DNA from: an uncultured Prevotellaceae bacterium
Lineage (GTDB): Bacteria; Bacteroidota; Bacteroidia; Bacteroidales; Bacteroidaceae
NCBI GenBank assembly: GCA_902788605.1
Contig: CADAKX010000029.1
Location: forward strand, 1 to 64,000
DNA: 64,000 nucleotides
Reading direction: 5' to 3'
A program made the position numbers and the translations under genes. The notes beneath the pieces are model-generated. The model saw only the letters and a list, made by a program, of their open reading frames with translations, did no database searches and had not been told where the DNA came from. This document shows positions 58,248 to 64,000 of the stretch, one piece after another. The number at the start of each line of letters is the position of its first letter. Within the stretch, counting starts at the first letter, position 1.

Positions 58248-59603
58248 ATGTTTGAGAATTTGAGTGAGCGACTGGAACGGTCGTTCAAGATATTGAAAGG
58301 TGAGGGAAAGATCACCGAGATTAACGTTGCCGAGACTTTGAAGGACGTACGTCGTGCCCTGTTGGATGCCGACGTAAACTATAAGGTAGCCAAGCAGTTT
58401 ACCGATACTGTGAAGCAGAAGGCTATGGGTATGAATGTGCTCACAGCCATCAAACCCAGTCAGTTGATGGTGAAGATTGTGCACGATGAGTTGACAGAAC
58501 TCATGGGTGGCAAGGCCGCTGAGCTCAACCTTGAGGGTCGTCCCGCTATCATCCTGATGTCTGGTCTTCAGGGTTCTGGTAAGACCACCTTCACAGGTAA
58601 GTTGGCCAAGATGCTCAAGGAGCGTCAGCACAAGAAGCCCCTGCTGGTGGCCTGCGACGTCTATCGTCCTGCTGCTATCGAGCAGTTGAAGGTTGTTGCT
58701 GAGACCGTGGGCGTGGATGTCTATACCGAGGAAGGCAACAAGAACGTGGTAGAGATTGCCCAGAACGCTATCCGCAAGGCTAAGCAGGAGAGCTATACCG
58801 TGGTCATCGTCGATACTGCTGGTCGTCTGGCTGTCGACGAGGAGATGATGAACGAGATCTCGAACCTGAAGCAGGCCATCAACCCCGATGAGACCCTGTT
58901 TGTGGTCGACTCGATGACTGGTCAGGATGCAGTGAACACCGCCAAGGAGTTTAACGACCGTCTGGACTTCGACGGCGTGGTGCTGACCAAACTCGATGGT
59001 GACACCCGTGGTGGTGCAGCCCTCTCTATCCGCACCGTGGTCACCAAGCCGATTAAGTTTGTGGGTACAGGCGAGAAGATGGAAGCCATCGACGTGTTCC
59101 ACCCCGAACGTATGGCCGACCGTATCCTGGGTATGGGCGACGTGGTCTCTCTGGTAGAGCGTGCCCAGCAGCAGTTCGACGAGAAGCAGGCCCGCGAGCT
59201 GGAGAAGAAGATCCGCAAGAACAAGTTTGACTTCAACGACTTCATGGCCCAGATCCAGCAGATCAAGAAGATGGGTAACATCAAGGAGTTGGCTGGCATG
59301 ATTCCTGGTGTGGGCAAGGCCCTCAAGGATGTGGATATCGACGATAATGCCTTCAAGGGTATCGAGGCCATCATCAACTCGATGACTCCCAAGGAGCGCG
59401 CCAACCCCGATATCATCAACCAGAGCAGGAAACTGCGCATTGCCAAGGGTTCTGGCACCAAGCTCGATGAGGTGAACCGCCTGCTGAAGCAGTTTGACCA
59501 GACCAAGAAGATGATGAAGATGGTGAGCGGTATGGACAGGGGCAAGATGGCCCAGATGGCAGCCGCTATGAAGAATATGAAGGGCGGAATGCCGAAAATG
59601 TAA
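58248..59603 (+). CDS. ffh: Signal recognition particle protein Ffh
   Basis: This 451-residue GTPase has the N domain at residues 1-95 and the G domain with GLQGSGKTTFTGKLAKML near residue 107, IVDTAGRLAVDEEM and VLTKLDGDTRGGAAL. A Met-rich M domain (residues 300-451, for example QTKKMMKMVSGMDRGKMAQM) binds 4.5S RNA and signal peptides. It targets nascent membrane proteins to the translocon. A palindromic repeat lies downstream, before folD. Confidence 0.97.
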   Translation: MFENLSERLERSFKILKGEGKITEINVAETLKDVRRALLDADVNYKVAKQFTDTVKQKAMGMNVLTAIKPSQLMVKIVHDELTELMGGKAAELNLEGRPAIILMSGLQGSGKTTFTGKLAKMLKERQHKKPLLVACDVYRPAAIEQLKVVAETVGVDVYTEEGNKNVVEIAQNAIRKAKQESYTVVIVDTAGRLAVDEEMMNEISNLKQAINPDETLFVVDSMTGQDAVNTAKEFNDRLDFDGVVLTKLDGDTRGGAALSIRTVVTKPIKFVGTGEKMEAIDVFHPERMADRILGMGDVVSLVERAQQQFDEKQARELEKKIRKNKFDFNDFMAQIQQIKKMGNIKELAGMIPGVGKALKDVDIDDNAFKGIEAIINSMTPKERANPDIINQSRKLRIAKGSGTKLDEVNRLLKQFDQTKKMMKMVSGMDRGKMAQMAAAMKNMKGGMPKM

Positions 59604-59607
59604 TATA

Positions 59608-59665
59608 GCAGCGGACTTATGCGGACAACACGGACTGTCCGAGTAAGTCCGCTGTCGTTTACTGC
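59608..59665. repeat. 58-base palindromic repeat, copy 2
   Basis: GCAGCGGACTTATGCGGAC at one end and AAGTCCGCTGTCG near the other match the element at 50884-50942 in the opposite sense. It lies between ffh and folD. Confidence 0.75.
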
Positions 59666-59683
59666 AAAAATATAAAACTAGAT

Positions 59684-60562
59684 ATGCAATTAATTGACGG
59701 AAAAGCAACGGCAACCGCCATTAAGGCCGAGATTGCCGAGGAAGTGAAAGAGATCATGGCCAAGGGTGGCAAACAGCCCCATCTGGCTGCAGTGTTGGTG
59801 GGCCACGATGGTGGTTCGGAGACCTATGTGAAGAACAAGGTGCTGGCCTGTGAAGCCTGTGGCTTTAAGTCTACCCTCATCCGCTATGAGGACGACATCA
59901 CCGAGGAGGAGCTCCTGGCCTGTGTGGACAAGTTGAACAAGGACGACGATGTCGATGGCTTCATCGTGCAGCTGCCCTTGCCCAAGCACATCGACGAGCA
60001 GAAGATCATCGAGGCCATTGACTATCGCAAGGACGTTGACGGCTTCCACCCCATCAACGTGGGTCGCATGGCTATTGGCCTGCCCTGCTTCATCTCAGCC
60101 ACCCCTCTGGGCATCATCACCCTGCTGAAGCGCTATGGCATCGAGACCTCTGGCAAGAAGTGCGTCATCCTGGGTCGCTCGAACATCGTGGGTAAGCCCA
60201 TGGCACAGCTGATGATGCAGAAGCAGTATGGCGACTCTACCGTTACCGTATGCCACTCGCGCTCGAAGACCCTCAAGGAGGAGTGTCGCGCAGCCGATAT
60301 CATCATCGCTGCCATTGGCAGTCCTGAGTTTGTGACTGCCGACATGGTGAAAGATGGTGCTGTGATTGTTGACGTAGGTACCACCCGCGTGCCCGATGCA
60401 ACGCGCAAGAGCGGTTTCCGTCTCACTGGCGATGTGAAGTTCGACGAGGTAGCCCCCAAGTGCTCGTTCATCACTCCCGTTCCTGGAGGTGTTGGTCCTA
60501 TGACCATCTGCTCGCTGATGAAGAACACCCTCGCTGCAGGCAAGAAAGAATACTATAAGTAA
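59684..60562 (+). CDS. folD: Methylenetetrahydrofolate dehydrogenase/cyclohydrolase FolD
   Basis: This 292-residue bifunctional enzyme interconverts methylene- and formyl-tetrahydrofolate. The catalytic Lys is in [17 protein letters not shown]; substrate and NADP sites are in [27 protein letters not shown] and [13 protein letters not shown]. Length and motifs are standard. The ATG at 59684 lies 18 bases after the palindromic repeat. The TPR gene follows. Confidence 0.97.
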   Translation: MQLIDGKATATAIKAEIAEEVKEIMAKGGKQPHLAAVLVGHDGGSETYVKNKVLACEACGFKSTLIRYEDDITEEELLACVDKLNKDDDVDGFIVQLPLPKHIDEQKIIEAIDYRKDVDGFHPINVGRMAIGLPCFISATPLGIITLLKRYGIETSGKKCVILGRSNIVGKPMAQLMMQKQYGDSTVTVCHSRSKTLKEECRAADIIIAAIGSPEFVTADMVKDGAVIVDVGTTRVPDATRKSGFRLTGDVKFDEVAPKCSFITPVPGGVGPMTICSLMKNTLAAGKKEYYK

Positions 60563-60568
60563 AAAATA

Positions 60569-60596
60569 TAGAGTGGAGAGTGTAGAGTGGAGAGTG
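60569..60596 (+). repeat. Two tandem 14-base units before the TPR gene
   Basis: TAGAGTGGAGAGTG is repeated at 60569-60582 and 60583-60596 and continues as TAGAGTTT. The GTG start of the TPR gene lies within it. Confidence 0.85.
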
Positions 60597-60784
60597 TAGA
60601 GTTTGCTACCGCACAGGAATGGTACGAAAAGGGAAACGCCTTTCGTAAAGAATCTAAATGGCACGAGGCCATCAACTGCTATATCAAGGCCATAGAGCTT
60701 GACCCCGACAGTCCGGCTGTTGAGGCCAAGCGTATGCTCGACGACATCATGGCATTCTATTGCAAAGACATGTATAATCCGTAG
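60587..60784 (+). CDS. Small TPR protein
   Basis: This 65-residue protein is one tetratricopeptide repeat unit and a capping helix (AQEWYEKGNAFRKESKWHEA, then INCYIKAIELDPDSPAV). The start is taken as the GTG at 60587, inside a tandem repeat; there is no ATG before the TPR. Bacteroidetes carry a similar small TPR protein in this position, so the gene is likely real and may have lost its original start. It ends inside the following terminator. Confidence 0.7.
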   Translation: MESVEFATAQEWYEKGNAFRKESKWHEAINCYIKAIELDPDSPAVEAKRMLDDIMAFYCKDMYNP

Positions 60785-60811
60785 GACGAAAGCTCCTACG
60801 GATTTTTTTTT
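60777..60811 (+). terminator. Terminator of the folD/TPR unit
   Basis: ATCCGTAGGA (60777-60786) pairs with TCCTACGGAT (60794-60803) and is followed by a long T run. The stem overlaps the TPR stop codon. Confidence 0.85.
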
Positions 60812-60971
60812 CTCTGTCTGAAACGCCCTGTTTATCGGCATTTCGTGAATGTACAAAACTATTTTTCTTCATTTAGTTTAAACCTTCGTATTCCTGCTTC
60901 GTCAAAGAGACAGAACAGGATAACAAAACGATATTAATAACAAAATTAAAAATTAAGAAAGGAAACAAATT

Positions 60972-61331
60972 ATGAAGAAGATTGTATTGTCAGTGATAAC
61001 AGTGATGACGTTTGCAATGGGTTATGCCGAGACTACAGAGAGTAACAGAATTAATCGTCAACCAGTCAATTACGACATGAGTTTCGACATGCATCGTCTG
61101 GCAGCCAAGTTGGATCTCGATGCTAATCAGATGGAGGCTGTGCAAGTGATTCAAGACTGCTTCAATGACGAAGTACAGGACGCCGCAACGTCGAGAGGCC
61201 TTCAGCGCCGCCACCTGATCCACCAGGCCGTGCGCAAGGATGCCCACCAGATGCGACAGGTGCTCAACGACGAGCAGTTTGACACCTACATGATGCTGCT
61301 GGGAGTGACATTACGCAACAAAGGTCTTTAA
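60972..61331 (+). CDS. Small secreted protein, Spy/CpxP-like in shape
   Basis: This 119-residue protein has a signal peptide (MKKIVLSVITVMTFAMGYAE) and a mature helical part with LDLDANQMEAVQVIQDCF and a C-terminal helix (LNDEQFDTYMMLLGVTL). The size and all-helical periplasmic design resemble Spy/CpxP-type proteins. A purine-rich Shine-Dalgarno-like AAAGGAAAC lies just before the ATG. The 187 bases upstream contain no clear -7 box. Confidence 0.6.
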   Translation: MKKIVLSVITVMTFAMGYAETTESNRINRQPVNYDMSFDMHRLAAKLDLDANQMEAVQVIQDCFNDEVQDAATSRGLQRRHLIHQAVRKDAHQMRQVLNDEQFDTYMMLLGVTLRNKGL

Positions 61332-61351
61332 AAAACACAATCCTTTTAAAG

Positions 61352-61394
61352 AAGATATCGGGGGAGCCAGACGGTTCCTCCGATATCTTTTTTG
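61352..61394 (+). terminator. Terminator after the secreted protein gene
   Basis: AAGATATCGGGGGA (61352-61365) pairs with TTCCTCCGATATCTT (61375-61389) and is followed by T residues. Confidence 0.85.
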
Positions 61395-61454
61395 TATGGC
61401 CTCTGAATATTTTTTCAGATAATGCCTGTTGCGTTCGAAAAATCACAATTTTCT

Positions 61455-61485
61455 TTTGCTTTTTCCCCATAAATTAGTACCTTTG
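61455..61485 (+). promoter_or_regulatory. Promoter of the 2-oxoacid oxidoreductase operon
   Basis: TTTG at 61455-61458 and TACCTTTG at 61478-61485 are separated by 19 bases. The first gene starts at 61527. Confidence 0.8.
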
Positions 61486-61526
61486 CATCCTGAATTTTGG
61501 ATTTTAATGCATCAAACAAATACGTT

Positions 61527-61757
61527 ATGGCAAAATTGAAAGGCGCCATTGAGGTGGATACCGAGAGATGCAAGGGATGCCAGTTGTGCATCATTGCCTG
61601 TCCTCAGAAGGTTATCGCCCTGGCCAACAAAGTTAATCTTCACGGTTATCCCTATGTGGAGGCTGTCAACGAGGAGGCCTGTGTGGGCTGTGCATCGTGT
61701 GGCATCGTCTGCCCAGATGGCTGTATCACCGTGTATCGTAAAAAAGTGGAGGAATAA
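61527..61757 (+). CDS. Ferredoxin-like delta subunit of a 2-oxoacid:ferredoxin oxidoreductase
   Basis: This 76-residue protein holds two 4Fe-4S motifs, CKGCQLCIIACPQKV and CVGCASCGIVCPDGC, as in the KorD/VorD subunit. It passes electrons from the oxidative decarboxylation of 2-oxoacids to ferredoxin. The ATG at 61527 follows a consensus promoter, and the vorB gene starts 3 bases after its stop. Confidence 0.9.
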   Translation: MAKLKGAIEVDTERCKGCQLCIIACPQKVIALANKVNLHGYPYVEAVNEEACVGCASCGIVCPDGCITVYRKKVEE

Positions 61758-61760
61758 TCT

Positions 61761-62776
61761 ATGGCTGAAGAAAAGAGAGAAGTTGTGTTGATGAAAGGCA
61801 ACGAGGCTATTGCCCACGCTGCTATTCGATGCGGATGCGACGGCTATTTCGGCTATCCTATTACTCCGCAGAGTAGCTGGCCTCTATCTATATGGTCTAT
61901 GGTGCTGCCGGTGCTGGTAAGCGTGCCATGACATCATCGTCATCTCCTGGTATTGCTTTGATGCAGGAGGGTATCACCTATATGGCTGGTGCCGAGGTTC
62001 CTGGTGTGTTTATCAATGTGCAGCGTGGTGGTCCTGGTTTGGGCACCATCCAGCCTTCACAGGGCGACTACAACCAGGCTACGCGTGGTGGTGGTAATGG
62101 TGACTACAAGGTCATCGTACTAGCCCCCTCAAGTGTTCAAGAGATGGCCGACTTCGTCGACCTCGCCTTTGAGTTGGCCTTCAAGTACCGCAATCCCGCT
62201 ATGATTCTGAGCGACGGTGTCATCGGCCAGATGATGGAGAAGGTGGTGCTGCCTCCCTTCAAGCCCCGTCGTACGGATGAGGAGGTCATCAAGCAGTGTC
62301 CCTGGGCCTCTACAGGTAAGCCCAAGAACCGTGAGCGTGTGGTCATCACCTCGCTGGAGTTGAAGCCCGAGGCTATGGAGAAGCGCAACCTGGCCCTTCA
62401 GGAGAAGTATCGCAAGATTCAGGAGAACGAGGTTCGTTTCGAAGAGCAGCAGATGGACGATGCCGAGTATGCCATCGTGGCCTTCGGCTCTGCCGCCCGT
62501 ATTGCAGAGAAGAGCGTCGAGATTGCTCGCGAGCAGGGCATCAAGGTCGGCCTGTTCCGTCCTATCACGCTGTTCCCCTTCCCCGAGAAGCAGATTGCTG
62601 AGTTGTCTAAGAAGGTCAAGGGCATCCTCGTGGCCGAGATCAACGCTGGTCAGATGGTGCAGGATGTACGTCTGGCTGTCAATGGCGCTGTGCCCGTAGA
62701 GCAGTTCGGTCGTCTGGGAGGTATCGTTCCCGATCCCGAGGAAATTGTTAACGCTCTTAAAGAAAAAATAATGTAG
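61761..62776 (+). pseudogene. vorB: 2-oxoacid:ferredoxin oxidoreductase alpha subunit (VorB), internal deletion and frameshift
   Basis: The start frame reads [20 protein letters not shown] and [15 protein letters not shown], the normal start, then goes out of frame at 61871-61879 and stops at 61931. The rest ([40 protein letters not shown], to the end) is intact in another frame. About 25 codons around the SEV...ESEV region are missing plus one base. The deletion lies between two places that would both read SE, so recombination of short repeats is possible. Without a full alpha subunit the complex would not work. Confidence 0.7.
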
Positions 62777-62880
62777 CAACGGACTTACGCGGACAAACAC
62801 GGATTAAGAAACAATAATGTAGCAACGGACTTACGCGGACAAACACGGATTATCCGAAAAAGTCCGTTGTCGTCCGCTGC
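62773..62880. repeat. Palindromic repeat, copies 3 (partial) and 4
   Basis: GTAGCAACGGACTTACGCGG occurs at 62773 and again at 62819. The second copy is complete, ending GTCCGTTGTCGTCCGCTGC at 62880. The stop codon of vorB lies in the first. This is a partial tandem duplication of 46 bases of the 59-base element. Confidence 0.8.
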
Positions 62881-62895
62881 ATAAAGAAAAGAACA

Positions 62896-63702
62896 ATGGA
62901 TAGAAATCAAATAGTTCAACCAGAGAACATCGTCTGCAAGAAGCCGACGCTGATGAACGACAACAATATGCACTACTGCCCAGGCTGTAGCCATGGCGTG
63001 GTACATAAACTCATTGCCGAAGTCATCGAAGAGATGGGTATGGAAGACAAGGCTGTAGGCGTATCGCCCGTGGGCTGTGCTGTCTTCGCCTACAATTATA
63101 TTGATATCGACTGGCAGGAGGCTGCCCATGGTCGTGCACCCGCACTGGCTACGGGTATCAAGCGCTGCTGGCCCGATCGCCTCGTGTTCACCTATCAGGG
63201 TGATGGTGACCTGGCTTGTATCGGTACCTGCGAGACCATCCACGCCCTGAACCGTGGCGAGAATATCGTGATTATCTTCGTCAACAACGCCATCTATGGC
63301 ATGACGGGTGGTCAGATGGCTCCTACCACGCTGATTGGTCAGAAGACCTCTACCTGTCCTTATGGTCGTGATCCTCAGATTCATGGCTATCCCCTCAAGA
63401 TGGCCGATATCGCTGCTCAGCTCGAGGGCACCTGCTATGTCACTCGTCAGAGCGTTGAGTCTGTGGCCTCTATCAACAAGGCCAAGAAGGCTCTGCGTAA
63501 GGCTTTCGAGGCTTCTATGGCTGGTAAGGGTTCTTCTCTCGTGGAGTTCGTCTCTACCTGTAACAGCGGTTGGAAGCTTTCGCCCGCTAAGGCTAACGAA
63601 TGGATGAAGGAGAATATGTTCCCCTTCTATCCCAAGGGAGATTTAAAGGATACAACCTCCCCCGACCCCTCCCAAGGAGGGGAGGGCCTGCGGACCAAGT
63701 AG
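62896..63702 (+). CDS. 2-oxoacid:ferredoxin oxidoreductase beta subunit (TPP-binding) with repeat-derived tail
   Basis: This 268-residue protein has the thiamine-pyrophosphate subunit motifs: MHYCPGCSHGVVHKLIAE, YQGDGDLACIGTCETIHA and FVNNAIYGMTGGQMAPT. It oxidatively decarboxylates branched-chain or other 2-oxoacids with the alpha and gamma subunits. The last residues (TTSPDPSQGGEGLRTK) come from a GC-rich repeat at 63656-63686 and replace the normal end. The active-site region is intact. Confidence 0.9.
   Translation: MDRNQIVQPENIVCKKPTLMNDNNMHYCPGCSHGVVHKLIAEVIEEMGMEDKAVGVSPVGCAVFAYNYIDIDWQEAAHGRAPALATGIKRCWPDRLVFTYQGDGDLACIGTCETIHALNRGENIVIIFVNNAIYGMTGGQMAPTTLIGQKTSTCPYGRDPQIHGYPLKMADIAAQLEGTCYVTRQSVESVASINKAKKALRKAFEASMAGKGSSLVEFVSTCNSGWKLSPAKANEWMKENMFPFYPKGDLKDTTSPDPSQGGEGLRTK
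63656..63686 (+). repeat. GC-rich REP-like palindrome at the end of the beta subunit gene
   Basis: CCTCCCCCGACCCCTCCCAA and GGAGGGGAGG form a hairpin. An inverted copy lies at 63759-63787 after the stop codon. Confidence 0.8.
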
Positions 63703-63758
63703 TAATAGACAAAATTACAAATAGAAAGCCTGGGTAATCCCCCTGAAACCGCCAGGCA

Positions 63759-63787
63759 CTCCCCTCCTTGGGAGGGGTCGGGGGAGG
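63759..63787 (-). repeat. GC-rich REP-like palindrome, inverted intergenic copy
   Basis: CTCCCCTCCTTGGGAGGGGT and CGGGGGAGG are the reverse complement of the copy at 63656-63686. Together they form a large inverted repeat around the gap to the next gene. Confidence 0.8.
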
Positions 63788-63793
63788 TTAATT

Positions 63794-64000
63794 ATGAAGA
63801 AAGAAATTATAATTTCAGGTTTCGGAGGTCAGGGCGTGCTCTCAATGGGTAAGATCTTGGCCTATAGTGGACTGATGGAGGATAAGGAGGTCACATGGAT
63901 GCCTGCTTACGGTCCTGAGCAGCGTGGTGGTACAGCCAACGTGACGGTGATTGTGAGCGACGAGCGCATCTCTTCGCCCATCCTTTCGAAGTACGACATC
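63794..64000 (+). CDS. 2-oxoacid:ferredoxin oxidoreductase gamma subunit, cut by the window end
   Basis: The first 69 residues are visible: MKKEIIISGFGGQGVLSMGK, then AYGPEQRGGTANVTVIVS. This is the gamma subunit start, which binds the coenzyme side of the complex. The rest lies beyond position 64000. The ATG follows the inverted REP-like copy by 6 bases. Confidence 0.9.
   Translation, partial: MKKEIIISGFGGQGVLSMGKILAYSGLMEDKEVTWMPAYGPEQRGGTANVTVIVSDERISSPILSKYDI

Noticed and set aside
58239..59714. A 491-codon minus-strand frame opposite ffh
   Set aside because: It is a shadow of the conserved ffh gene; its sequence has no domain and the plus-strand protein has all SRP54 motifs.
1..64000. 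tRNA, rRNA, prophage structural genes and classical insertion sequences
   Set aside because: I looked for tRNA cloverleaf arms, rRNA signatures, capsid or terminase genes and IS transposases with terminal repeats and saw none; only the two RAYTs are transposase-like.

Overview
The window looks like a chromosomal segment of a Bacteroidota bacterium, most likely a Prevotella-type gut or rumen organism. Housekeeping genes are preceded by the Bacteroidetes -7 box (TAnnTTTG, often with TTTG 19-20 bases upstream) and Shine-Dalgarno motifs are weak. The gene repertoire is typical of an obligate anaerobe of that group: rubrerythrin, FprA flavodiiron protein, VorB-type ferredoxin oxidoreductase and a Wza/Wzc capsule export pair. 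There are no rRNA, tRNA or CRISPR loci that I can see.

Layout. 1-1230: a SatD-like regulator behind a promoter flanked by two identical-geometry dyads, followed by a broken DUF3307 gene. 1285-11484: an island of mostly unrecognised minus-strand genes with ATGA couplings; a zeta-like toxin with a tiny partner sits inside it on the plus strand. Three minus-strand units share a 44-base upstream element (a fourth has a half-size copy) that does not resemble the housekeeping promoter. 11572-13174: oxidative-stress and repair genes (superoxide dismutase, rubrerythrin, short MGMT-like protein). 13667-33313: a long plus-strand run that begins with a Wadjet (JetABCD) system, continues with a nuclease-helicase-like protein, a DinD-RhuM fusion and a MutT-like hydrolase, and then becomes a DNA-repair series (AlkZ-related, radical SAM repair pair, AlkD fused to a sigma factor, UDG-like). 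Two REP-associated tyrosine transposases (RAYTs), each with an extra C-terminal domain, are embedded in this run. 33316-43057: mixed minus-strand genes ending in a capsule export operon. 43211-46166: a sugar kinase, nucleotidyltransferase and epimerase set. 46209-53292: polyamine genes (aguB, aguA) and the threonine genes thrC, apgM and thrA. 53432-64000: housekeeping genes (queH fused to 5-FTHF cyclo-ligase, ffh, folD) and the start of a 2-oxoacid:ferredoxin oxidoreductase operon cut by the window end.

Two patterns run across the whole window. First, short repeat words and small palindromes sit between genes and also in frame inside proteins, in at least twelve genes. They lengthen surface loops of enzymes whose catalytic residues remain intact. 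Some families have both intergenic and intragenic members, and one palindrome pair shows a compensatory stem change. Together with two RAYT genes, this suggests an active population of non-autonomous elements that tolerate insertion into coding sequence, comparable to Rickettsia palindromic elements. Second, thrA, apgM, thrC, vorB and the DUF3307 gene each carry a deletion with a frameshift. This is either real decay or an assembly fault and needs reads to settle.

A further lead is the fusion of an AlkD-type glycosylase to a complete sigma-70 factor in the repair run. The shared 44-base element has the geometry of an alternative-sigma promoter (GTAAC, 15 bases, CYACTT), so the two may be connected; that link is inference only.
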